Position numbers and translations under genes: made by a program. Source: Methylomonas albis (GTDB lineage: Bacteria > Pseudomonadota > Gammaproteobacteria > Methylococcales > Methylomonadaceae). Taken from it: DNA of 64,000 nt. The notes under the pieces were generated by a model that ran no database searches, was not told the origin of the DNA, and was given only the letters and a program-made list of their open reading frames with translations. The DNA lies in assembly GCF_014850955.1 (NCBI RefSeq), contig NZ_JACXSS010000001.1:558001-622000 (forward strand). Reading direction: 5' to 3'. Below are positions 26,518-33,854 of the stretch, piece by piece; positions within the stretch are counted from its first letter, which is position 1, and the number at the start of each line of letters is the position of its first letter.

Positions 26518-26780
26518 GCTGGGAGTTAATCTTCACGAAGCAGGCACAAAAAGACGCAAAAAATCTTGCATCAGCGGGTTTAAAAGAAAAGGCTTTGCAG
26601 CTGCTAAAAATATTGGAAAGCGATCCGTATCAAAATCCACCAGCCTATGAAAAGCTAGTGGGTGATTTATCAGGCGCGTATTCACGGCGAATCAACATTC
26701 AGCATCGTCTTGTCTATCAGGTGCTTGAGTCTGAGCGACAGGTGAAGATTTTACGGATGTGGAGTCATTACGAGAAGTAG
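26514..26780 (+). CDS. YoeB/Txe-type mRNA interferase toxin
   Basis: About 88 residues from GTG 26514 (or TTG 26511). The sequence SWELIFTKQAQKDAKNLASAGL, YEKLVGDLSGAYSRRINIQHRLVYQV and ILRMWSHYEK is the Txe/YoeB layout, including the C-terminal His-Tyr of the ribosome-dependent RNase active site. It is coupled to the antitoxin. The intact pair lies between two inverted IS5-family copies. Confidence 0.93.
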   Translation: MSWELIFTKQAQKDAKNLASAGLKEKALQLLKILESDPYQNPPAYEKLVGDLSGAYSRRINIQHRLVYQVLESERQVKILRMWSHYEK

Positions 26781-27057
26781 ACGTTCCTCAAAAATTGCCG
26801 TTGAATTCTTTTGTCTGTTGATCTTGAGTTCAAGCTACAGGTTCCGATGCAAATCAAGTCAACGATTCCGATATAATTGCGTCAGTGTTGATTAACGTTT
26901 TTTGGACGTGATGAAACAGCGAACTGTTGATCATTTACCTAAATGAGGGATTTCGCTATAGTCTATTTTTTGTCGTCAATTGATGCTGAATTTTAATACA
27001 CCTCTAAACTTCCCTAGTTGTAGCGTAAAAACATTATTGGTACTCTAAATAACTACA

Positions 27058-27873
27058 ATGAATCAAAAAAATCAGAATAATCATAGTGATCCGGATACAT
27101 CTGTAGACTCAAGGGAGACTTGTTCCAAAATTGAGTTTACTCCTGAGGAATTAAGTGGCGCAGAATCTGACCGTGTTGAGAAACTTAGAAAGAATATTGA
27201 TGATTTTTATGAGCGAATACCCCTTGCTCTTCGCGACCTCCCAGATGCACAAGGGAAATGCCTACAGCTTCTGTCCAACGCAGAAGATTTTCTAACACCA
27301 CCAATTTTCAGAAAAAATATAATTGATGCAAGATTGGCTTTGGCAAAACTAGAGATAGAGATACGAAGGTCTCAAAGTGCCAAAACGTCTTTTATTGTTG
27401 TGGTTGCGATTGTCTATATATTTGTGTTGTTTGTAGGCGGGTTAACTGCAGCAAAAGTAGTTACAGTTGGTACAAGTGCGAAAGAGTTAAATGCTCTACT
27501 AATAATGGGAATTCCGCTTCCAATTTGGATTTGGGGGATGATTGGGAGTTTAACTTCAATGTTGTTACGCGCTGGCCAGTTTCCTTTCACGGACAGAACG
27601 GAAGCATATAGGTGGTTAATGTTTAGGCCTATAGTTGGAATAGTTATGGGTGTTTTAACTTATCTTATGGTAATTGCCGGCCTTATTGTTTTTGCTGGTA
27701 CTGCAAATACCCAAACACCTGAATTGATTTGGATTATTGCATTTATTGGAAGCTTTAGTGACAATCTCTCAATTAACTTGTTACAAAAACTGCTTGGAAG
27801 ATTTCATATCGAAGAGTTATCCGACAAACAAGCTAGTAACCATATAAACGACAAAATCAAGCCGGACGAGTAG
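27058..27873 (+). CDS. Multi-pass membrane protein of unknown function
   Basis: This 271-residue protein has a soluble N-terminus of about 115 residues with a helical stretch (DRVEKLRKNIDDFYERIPLAL), then four hydrophobic segments: about 117-138, 150-172, 197-222 and 228-245. A short charged tail follows. No family is recognised. A membrane protein carried with a TA module between IS copies could be a defence or stress component, but nothing in the sequence proves it. Confidence 0.65.
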   Translation: MNQKNQNNHSDPDTSVDSRETCSKIEFTPEELSGAESDRVEKLRKNIDDFYERIPLALRDLPDAQGKCLQLLSNAEDFLTPPIFRKNIIDARLALAKLEIEIRRSQSAKTSFIVVVAIVYIFVLFVGGLTAAKVVTVGTSAKELNALLIMGIPLPIWIWGMIGSLTSMLLRAGQFPFTDRTEAYRWLMFRPIVGIVMGVLTYLMVIAGLIVFAGTANTQTPELIWIIAFIGSFSDNLSINLLQKLLGRFHIEELSDKQASNHINDKIKPDE

Positions 27874-27955
27874 GGCTTTTGTGCTTGCACATATGCTTTT
27901 CTTTGTTCTGATTGTCAGGTTTCTGGTCTAAATCATCGTTTTCGTAATTTACTAG

Positions 27956-28806
27956 AGGCTGTTGCCGTTTTGGGATGATAGCCTTGAAATCGAACTGAAT
28001 AGCCCAAATGCTTGAGTTTTTCAATCAACCTATACTCAAGCGATGCCACGACAGTTGTTTACGGATGAATACTGGAATAAATTCAAAGCCATCATGTTGA
28101 GCCTGGGGATTTATGACAAGCCTTCGCTACGACAAACGGTAGAGGGGATTTTTTATCGCTTGCGAGTAGGCTGCCCCTGGCGAGACTTGCCTATAACGTT
28201 TGGCAAATGGAATGCCGTGTATAAACGATTCAACGCGTGGTCGCTTCAGGAAAAATTGATGGGTATCTTTCGGGGACTGGTGGTGGAACCGGATTTGGAA
28301 TGGGCATTTATCGACGGCAGTATTGTGAAGGCTCATCAACATAGTAGTGGCGCGGCCCATGAGCAGGAAACAGCCATTGGAAAATCCGTCGCGGGCAACA
28401 CCACCAAAATCCATATGGCCGTTGATGCTTGCGGGCTGCCCATTCATTTCTCGGTGACGGGGGGCGAGGTGCACGACTGTAAAGAAGCGCCGGAATTGGT
28501 GGCTAAACTCCCTTTGGCTGCCCACATGATTGCTGATAAAGGCTATGACAGTGAGTCTTTACGTATTCAAATTCGAGACAAAGGGAGTGTGCCTATCATT
28601 CCTAGAAAACAGAACTCAACCATTGGGAATGACGAAATGGACTGGTGCCTCTACAAGTATCGCCACCTCGTTGAAAATGTATTTGCGCGACTGAAACATT
28701 TCAGAGCCATCGCGACGCGATATGACAAATTGAAACGCAATTTTGAAAGTGTCGTCGCTTTGGCCTGCGCTTTCATTTGGTTGCCCATGTAAAACGGCAA
28801 CAGCCC
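27956..28806 (+). mobile_element. IS5-family insertion sequence, copy B (851 bp)
   Basis: It starts AGGCTGTTGCCGTTTT and ends in the complement of GGGCTGTTGCCGTTTT, with 851 bp and one transposase. It is inverted relative to copy A, which lies 2.1 kb to the left. Flanks read ACTAG on the left and CTAAT on the right. Confidence 0.9.
28043..28792 (+). CDS. IS5-family transposase (second copy)
   Basis: This 249-residue DDE transposase is the same as copy A except for one residue (Phe in LKHFRA). The catalytic residues are retained (DGS, DKGYDS, ENVFARLKH). Near-identity suggests recent duplication of the element and potential mobility of the whole 25.0-28.8 kb segment. Confidence 0.95.
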   Translation: MPRQLFTDEYWNKFKAIMLSLGIYDKPSLRQTVEGIFYRLRVGCPWRDLPITFGKWNAVYKRFNAWSLQEKLMGIFRGLVVEPDLEWAFIDGSIVKAHQHSSGAAHEQETAIGKSVAGNTTKIHMAVDACGLPIHFSVTGGEVHDCKEAPELVAKLPLAAHMIADKGYDSESLRIQIRDKGSVPIIPRKQNSTIGNDEMDWCLYKYRHLVENVFARLKHFRAIATRYDKLKRNFESVVALACAFIWLPM

Positions 28807-29063
28807 CTAATATTTTGCAATAGGCCGGTCGGAGTCATTGGCGAATGTCATTGGGCTACTTACAAGCAATTGGACTCGGGTTCAATTCCAAATCTAGATT
28901 GGTACGGGCTCAAAAACACAAAAATACTGCTTGTGTGTTATCCTTGAATCTAGGTTATTTGCTGTGTGGCAATTGAGCAGTAACTATCGCAGTAACACGT
29001 AGTCAGTAGTTTGCTGGAGTGCTTGTCACCTCTGTGTTTCAGAGTGTGATTCGTTAGTCCCCA

Positions 29064-29073
29064 CCTCCACCAA
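29064..29073 (+). repeat. attR core of the ssrA island
   Basis: CCTCCACCAA repeats the last ten bases of the ssrA/attL junction (9762-9771). Thirty-three bases later comes a strong terminator. It marks the right edge of the island. Confidence 0.62.
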
Positions 29074-29105
29074 ATACTAGTACCAGAAAAACCCAAGACG
29101 TACCA

Positions 29106-29140
29106 AACCCTGCGAGTTTAAAGACTTCGCGGGGTTTTTT
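29106..29140 (+). terminator. Rho-independent terminator, probably the displaced ssrA terminator
   Basis: AACCCTGCGAG pairs with CTTCGCGGGGTT (about 10 bp, one G-U pair) and is followed by TTTTTT. No gene lies immediately upstream on the + strand apart from the island edge, so it most simply belonged to ssrA before the island inserted. Confidence 0.75.
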
Positions 29141-29241
29141 ATGTCTGATAAAGTCTACTAGAATCATGGCAACCGTATCCATTCGGTTACCTCGTTACAT
29201 GGCTGAAAGGCTTGTAGATGCTGTTAAAGGAGCGACAAACC

Positions 29242-29550
29242 ATGCGGTTATCACAATCTCAAGCCCAAACGATACGGGAAAGCGTCCTAAGCGACTTCGG
29301 TGAAGATGCCCATGTCTGGTTGTTTGGCTCAAGAGTTCGGGATGAAGAGAAAGGTGGCTATATCGACCTCTATATTGAGGTCCAAGCGCTCTCGGCAGCG
29401 GACTTGATCACCAGTAAATTGACGTTTCTACGTGATTTACATAAAAGGCTCGGGGATCAAAAAATCGACGTGGTCTTGCGTAAAGCCGATGGCTCGGTTG
29501 AATTACCTATTTATCAGATTGCTAAACAGACCGGGATTCAGTGGCAATGA
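29242..29550 (+). CDS. MNT-type nucleotidyltransferase (MntA-like antitoxin)
   Basis: About 102 residues from ATG 29242 (SD AAGGAG); TTG/ATG at 29218 is upstream without a good SD. The minimal nucleotidyltransferase motif appears as FGSRVRDEEKGGYIDLYIE. The usual GSx9DxD has Tyr in place of the first Asp (GGYID instead of GGDID), which may weaken adenylylation. MntA proteins inactivate HepT toxins. The next gene overlaps its stop by ATGA. Confidence 0.8.
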   Translation: MRLSQSQAQTIRESVLSDFGEDAHVWLFGSRVRDEEKGGYIDLYIEVQALSAADLITSKLTFLRDLHKRLGDQKIDVVLRKADGSVELPIYQIAKQTGIQWQ

Positions 29551-29768
29551 TTTCCGTGATACAAGAGAGACTAAAAATCTATGACCGTCATGCTGATAGG
29601 TTGCTTTGGGCTGTGAGTCAACTGCAACGCCATGCCCCATTTGACGAACACGACTACCCTGATGATTCTGAACTCAAAGCAGAAGTCATCAACAAGACTC
29701 TTAATCTAACCGCTTCCCTTCTTGATGTGTTGGATGCGGTAAAACGTTTCGTCCAAGCTTATTTGTAG
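29547..29768 (+). CDS. HepT/HEPN-like partner of the nucleotidyltransferase
   Basis: About 73 residues from ATG 29547 (or GTG 29541), coupled to the MNT gene by ATGA. All-helical sequence (VIQERLKIYDRHADRLLWAVSQLQ, VINKTLNLTASLLDVLDAVKRFV). It is half the size of typical HEPN toxins and no RxxxxxH motif is seen, so it may be a different small partner or a truncated one. It ends 16 bp before the IS66 target duplication. Confidence 0.6.
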   Translation: MISVIQERLKIYDRHADRLLWAVSQLQRHAPFDEHDYPDDSELKAEVINKTLNLTASLLDVLDAVKRFVQAYL

Positions 29769-29874
29769 TGTTTGGTAAACACCGATAAATCGTAAGCGCT
29801 CATTTAACTACGTCTGTCATCGATAACTGAAAGAGTCGAAGATGGTGTCCACCTTCGACTAAGTGGACACCTAC

Positions 29875-30291
29875 ATGCTAGAGACAAAGAGTGCGTTATC
29901 CAGGCGGTTAGTCATCGGTCACCGCTGTGATGGCCGATGCCGCTATGATCCGATCGCTAAACAAGAGCTGGTTCAGAGTTGCTTGCAGCCGGGTGTGTCG
30001 ATTGCACGCAAAGCGCTGGAGCATGGCATCAATGCTAACCTACTACGAAAGTGGATCAATCACTATCAGGCCGCTGCGCGTGACACCCAAGCCGATGAGT
30101 TAGTGCCGCCACTACCGGCTTTTGTGCCGGTGCTGACACCGGTTATTAAGTCTCAGACGTGCGAAGCGATGCTGTCCATTACCCTAGTGAACGGTGTGCA
30201 GATGACGCTCCAGGCCATTGACCTGGCTGAGCTATCACCGCTATTAAACACCTTGGCCCACTTGCCATGTTCCGCTTCGACCCGGGGTTAA
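29875..30291 (+). CDS. tnpA: IS66 accessory protein TnpA
   Basis: About 138 residues from ATG 29875 (or GTG 29863). An HTH-like segment SCLQPGVSIARKALEHGINANLLRKWI (two short motifs, about residues 30-60) is the Tc3/IS66 orfA DNA-binding region. It overlaps tnpB by 25 bp, as is usual in IS66 elements. Confidence 0.88.
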   Translation: MLETKSALSRRLVIGHRCDGRCRYDPIAKQELVQSCLQPGVSIARKALEHGINANLLRKWINHYQAAARDTQADELVPPLPAFVPVLTPVIKSQTCEAMLSITLVNGVQMTLQAIDLAELSPLLNTLAHLPCSASTRG

Positions 30292-30617
30292 AGGTTTATC
30301 TGTACCGTGAGCCGGTGGACGGCCGTAAAGCAATCAATGGTCTGGCGCTGCTGGTCGAACAGGGACTCAGCCTCAACCCGTTTGAGTCGGCGGTGTTTGT
30401 GTTTAGCAATCGCCGCCGTGATCGGATCAAGTTACTGGCCTGGGATCGCAACGGCTTCTGGTTAATGATTAAACGCCTGGAGGCTGACCGGTTCCGTTGG
30501 CCGAAGCAGGAGGCGCTGATGGTGCTGAGCGTGGAACAACTCCATTGGCTATTAGAGGGCATTGATCTGGCCGCCATGCGCCCACATTCCGCCCGAAGCT
30601 ACAGCCAAATTAGCTGA
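30267..30617 (+). CDS. tnpB: IS66 accessory protein TnpB (IS66 Orf2)
   Basis: This 116-residue protein is typical of IS66 Orf2: KVYLYREPVDGRKAINGLALLVE, VFVFSNRRRDRIKLLAWDRNGFWLMIKRLE and FRWP. It is required for IS66 transposition; its molecular role is not settled. Intact. Confidence 0.95.
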   Translation: MFRFDPGLKVYLYREPVDGRKAINGLALLVEQGLSLNPFESAVFVFSNRRRDRIKLLAWDRNGFWLMIKRLEADRFRWPKQEALMVLSVEQLHWLLEGIDLAAMRPHSARSYSQIS

Positions 30618-30653
30618 GGTTTCGTCGTCAAAAACCTTGTAAAATAGGCACTT

Positions 30654-32249
30654 ATGACGACGACTATCACGCTGACATCTGACGAATATGCGGCCTTATT
30701 GGCCGAGCGGCAGTCGTGGTTAGCTGACCAGCAGTTGGTGCATATGCTCACCCAACAACTACGTGTAGTCACCGTCGAGCGTGATCTGCTCAAGCAGCGG
30801 GTCGATGCCTTTTTACGGCAGCTGTTTGCTGCCAAATCTGAAGCCCGAGCTAATCCTGCTCAGCGCGACTTGTTCATCAACGAAGCCGAAGCGTTGGCGC
30901 CCACCGGACAGCCGGTGGCTGAAGAAAGCATTCCCGATACTGAAGTCCAGATCGCCCCCCATAGCCGCAAGAAACGCGGTCGCAAGCCGCTGGATCCTTA
31001 TCTGCCTCGCGAGATTGTCCGTCATGAATTGCCAGAGTCGGAACGGGTATGCGCGCATGATGGCAGCCCATTGGTGGAAATCGGTGCCGAAATCAGTGAA
31101 CAGCTGGACATCATTCCACAACAAGTGCGGGTGATACAGCATCAACGCATCAAATATGCCTGCCCCTGCTGTGATGACAGTATCCGGGTCACCCCGGCAC
31201 CAGTGCGGATTATTCCGAAAGGCTTGCTCACCGAGGCGGCACTGGCCTGGGTCATTACCGGTAAATATCAGGACGGCCTGCCGTTATACCGGCAAGCCGC
31301 GCTGTTGAGCCGTTTTGGCGGTGATTTATCCCGCAGTACGCTGGCTGCGAGTGTGGTGCGCGTAGGACATGCGTTGCAACCTTTGATTAATCTGTTGCGG
31401 GATCGACTACTGGAAGCGGATGTCATTCACGGTGATGAGACCGTGGTGCAAGTGCTCAAAGAACCGGGGCGCGCAGCACAGACCAAGAGCTATTTGTGGG
31501 TGCAGATGACCGATTCTGGGCCTCCGATCCGCTTGTTCAGCTATACCCCGGGGCGTGGTCGTAGCCAGGCGCAACCCTTATACGAAGGCATCAAACCCGG
31601 CAGCGTTCTGATGAGCGATGGTTATGAGGTCTATAACGGTTTGGCTGCCGGTCACGGCCTGATTCACTTAGGGTGTTGGGCGCATGCCCGACGCTATTTC
31701 GTCGAAGCCGAAGCCGCGCAGCCCAAACCAGCCCGAGTGTCTGAGCCACTAGCGACACGCTTTATCACCGCGATTGGCCAGTTGTACGCCATTGAATCAC
31801 GGACCAAAGACGCCAGTCCCGAACAACGTCTGCAATTCAGGCAAACGCACAGTCGCGAGATCCTGGCCAATATCGAAACACTGCTGCTACAACACCTGCA
31901 TGGCGTGATGCCTAACAGTTTACTGGGCAAAGCACTGCATTACCTGTCAGCCCAATGGCCAAAACTGATCCGTTTTGTCGAGAACGGCCGCTGGCCGATT
32001 GATAATAACGCCTGCGAAAATGCGATTCGCCCCTTTGTGATTGGCCGTCGCAACTGGTTGTTCAGCGACACGGTGGGTGGCGCACAAGCCAGCGCCAGTC
32101 TTTATTCGCTCATCGAAACCTGCAAAGCCAATAGCATTGAGCCTTATGGTTATTTGATTGCCGTGTTCCGGCAACTGCCTTTGGCAAAAACGGCAGAAGA
32201 TTTTGAAGCCCTGTTACCTTGGCAACTCACACCCTCTGTCATACGTTAA
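30654..32249 (+). CDS. tnpC: IS66 transposase TnpC
   Basis: This 531-residue transposase has a leucine-rich N-terminus, a cysteine-containing zinc segment (HQRIKYACPCCDDSIRV, about 168), DDE catalytic Asp in VIHGDETVVQVL (about 260), YEVYNGL (about 326) and the C-terminal ENAIRPFVIGRRNWLFSDT Glu (about 455). All look intact, so the element may be active. Confidence 0.95.
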   Translation: MTTTITLTSDEYAALLAERQSWLADQQLVHMLTQQLRVVTVERDLLKQRVDAFLRQLFAAKSEARANPAQRDLFINEAEALAPTGQPVAEESIPDTEVQIAPHSRKKRGRKPLDPYLPREIVRHELPESERVCAHDGSPLVEIGAEISEQLDIIPQQVRVIQHQRIKYACPCCDDSIRVTPAPVRIIPKGLLTEAALAWVITGKYQDGLPLYRQAALLSRFGGDLSRSTLAASVVRVGHALQPLINLLRDRLLEADVIHGDETVVQVLKEPGRAAQTKSYLWVQMTDSGPPIRLFSYTPGRGRSQAQPLYEGIKPGSVLMSDGYEVYNGLAAGHGLIHLGCWAHARRYFVEAEAAQPKPARVSEPLATRFITAIGQLYAIESRTKDASPEQRLQFRQTHSREILANIETLLLQHLHGVMPNSLLGKALHYLSAQWPKLIRFVENGRWPIDNNACENAIRPFVIGRRNWLFSDTVGGAQASASLYSLIETCKANSIEPYGYLIAVFRQLPLAKTAEDFEALLPWQLTPSVIR

Positions 32250-32340
32250 TAAACTCAGTCAAGGGTGGTGTTTAATAAGCGCTTACGATAAATCCCACTA
32301 GACGCCAGAATCAATTTAAAAAACCTAATGCCCATGGTCA

Positions 32341-32960
32341 ATGACGACTAACAACAGTTTTTAAACAACCTCGATAAAAAACTCTGGACCAGCGCCGACA
32401 AGCTGCGCTCCACCCTGGATGCCTCGCAATACAAGCACACCGTACTCGGTTTGATCTTTTTAAAATACGTCAGCGATTCGTTTGATAGCCGCCGCGTAGA
32501 ACTCACCAATCAATTTAAAAACCCAGACCACGAATACTATTTAGACCCTGCTTATTTTGGCGGCGCAGACAGCGCCGACTATCAAGCCGAAATCAATGCC
32601 GAACTGGAACAACGCGACTACTACGCCGAAACCAACGTGTTTTGGGTGCCAAAGGTAGCGCGTTGGGAGTTTTTGCAAAACCAAAATAAAGTCGTCATTA
32701 ACAGCGTCATTTGGCTGACCAGAGCCGGAGACGTGCTGACTCAAGCGCCGGAAGATGACAGCGAAAAACGCCTCTGCACCCGCATCAGCTCGGTCGGACA
32801 ACTGATCGACCATGCCCTGGAAGCCATCGAACACGATAATGCCAAACTCAAAGGCATCCTCAACAAGCGCTATACCAGTTTACAAATCGATCCTGCCAAA
32901 CTGGGCGAATTGATTGACTTAATCGCCACCATCCCGTTTAAACACGCCATCTTACACATG
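32341..32960 (+). pseudogene. hsdM: Type I restriction-modification M subunit fragment (frameshifted, internally deleted)
   Basis: ATG 32341 starts MTTNNSF, then a one-base deletion in a T-run (five T at about 32358) puts TAA in frame; the +1-shifted frame restores NNLDKKLWTSADKLRSTLD and VLGLIFLKYVSDSFD, up to LGELIDLIATIPF at about 32940. This is the N-terminal 200 residues of HsdM. The SAM-binding and NPPF catalytic parts are missing; an internal deletion joins straight into hsdS-like sequence. No active methylase can result. Confidence 0.88.
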
Positions 32961-33388
32961 AAGGGCAATTGTCGATTAAGAACACAAAAATTGAGAATGG
33001 CTCTATATGTGTAACTTGCATTGGCAGTTAGATGGGAAAGGCAATTGTTTCTCCTGCAAATGCATTTACTAATCAGCAAATAAACTCTATCGTTGTTGGT
33101 GAAAAATATTTTCGTAATTACCTATGATTTAATTTGAGGAACAGAAGGCAAGAGATTTTCCTTATTGGTAGTAGCGGTTCTACAATACCTATAATTAATA
33201 AATCAACTTTTGAAAAGTTAAGTATTACTAGGCCAAGTACTGATTTATTAATAAAATTTGACTCTACTATTGAAGCATCAATCAATAAAATCCTAGATGG
33301 ATCTCTGGAGAATTTAACGCTCGCTAATGTGAGAGACACCCTTCTCCCCAAACTCCTCTCCGGCGAAATCTGCCTGAGCAATGGGTAA
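32961..33388 (+). pseudogene. hsdS: Type I specificity subunit remnant
   Basis: The sequence resembles the C-terminal target-recognition domain and tail of HsdS: IKNTKIENGSICVTCIGS, MGKAIVSPANAFTNQQINS, then LIGSSGSTIPIINKSTFEKLS and LRDTLLPKLLSGEI. In-frame stops interrupt it (TAG after CIGS, TGA after FRNYL). A continuing open stretch runs from 33134 to 33388. The N-terminal half is gone. Confidence 0.8.
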
Positions 33389-33428
33389 TTATTCAAACTG
33401 GGTCTGTTGTCATTGTCCCTCACCCCAA

Positions 33429-33455
33429 CCCTCTCCCGCTGGGAGAGGGGGCTTT
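33429..33455 (+). terminator. Terminator-like hairpin in a CCCTCACCCCAACCCTCTCCC repeat
   Basis: CCCTCTCCC and GGGAGAGGG pair perfectly around GCT, followed by GGCTTTT. The unit is a common dispersed proteobacterial intergenic repeat and also works as a terminator after the hsdS remnant. Confidence 0.65.
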
Positions 33456-33485
33456 TAAGCCACCTCGGAGATATGGAATTTATTG

Positions 33486-33546
33486 ATGGATACAATGATA
33501 TCTATTTTTGGCTTATAACGGCTATAATGGATACTATTGTATCCAT
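33486..33546. promoter_or_regulatory. hipBA promoter and operators
   Basis: ATGGATAC-TATT-GTATCCAT is a perfect 20-bp palindrome (33527-33546) 14 bp before hipB. A second imperfect copy, ATGGATAC-AATG-ATATCTAT, lies at 33486-33505. A TATAAT box (33523-33528) touches the first operator, so binding would block transcription. The GGATAC..GTATCC halves differ in order from the E. coli HipB site (TATCC..GGATA). Confidence 0.7.
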
Positions 33547-33560
33547 AGCTCTGGTTAGTC

Positions 33561-33854
33561 ATGCGTCGATTTTTATTGTTGGATGATGCGGAGGTGCAGC
33601 TGGCGTTTGCGGCGCATTTGCGTGGCCTGCGTGAACAGGCGAAGTGGTCGCGAGAGGCGCTGGCCGAGCGAAGCAGTGTGCCTGCTGCGACGATCAAAAA
33701 GTTTGAACGTACCGGGCAAATCGCTTTTCGGCAACTGCTGCTGCTTTGGCAGAGCCTGGATGACTTACAGCGCTTGTATGCCTTGACGCAGCCTGCCAGC
33801 CAGAGCGCGCCGCTGCCGAGTTCGATTGATGAGGTGCTACGCGATGAATTTTAA
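33561..33854 (+). CDS. hipB: HipB-type XRE antitoxin
   Basis: This 97-residue XRE-family HTH protein (VQLAFAAHLRGLREQAKWSREALAERSSV, then PAATIKKFERTGQIAFRQLLLLW) is longer at both ends than E. coli HipB (88). It binds the operators just upstream and neutralises HipA. Its last codons overlap the hipA start (ATGA-like overlap, 11 bp). Confidence 0.88.
   Translation: MRRFLLLDDAEVQLAFAAHLRGLREQAKWSREALAERSSVPAATIKKFERTGQIAFRQLLLLWQSLDDLQRLYALTQPASQSAPLPSSIDEVLRDEF

Larger units (their letters stand above)
9771..29073. mobile_element. Genomic island integrated at the 3' end of ssrA
   Basis: About 19.3 kb of AT-rich, mostly unrecognised genes lies between the tmRNA CCA end and a second CCTCCACCAA, after which a strong terminator-like hairpin appears with no gene just upstream. 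Contents: com-like gene and DNA methyltransferase, AbiC-like cassette, small plasmid/ICE-type genes, two H-NS-like genes, an AlpA-TOPRIM-DUF3987-Rep replication module near the right end, and two IS5-family copies. tmRNA genes are classic island sites. No tyrosine or serine recombinase was found, so it is probably an immobilised remnant. Boundaries rest on the short repeat and the displaced terminator. Confidence 0.75.
29792..32286 (+). mobile_element. IS66-family insertion sequence with 8-bp target duplication
   Basis: The element starts GTAAGCGCTCATTT and ends AATAAGCGCTTAC, the standard IS66 inverted ends. The 8-bp GATAAATC flanks it on both sides (29784-29791 and 32287-32294). It is 2495 bp with tnpA, tnpB and tnpC in order. 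It lies between the MNT/HepT-like pair and hsdM, 54 bp before the hsdM start. Confidence 0.95.

Noticed and set aside
9771-29073. Search for an integrase or excisionase gene in the island
   Set aside because: No tyrosine or serine recombinase motif was found on either strand; the only regulator of this kind is AlpA. The IS transposases do not explain ssrA integration.
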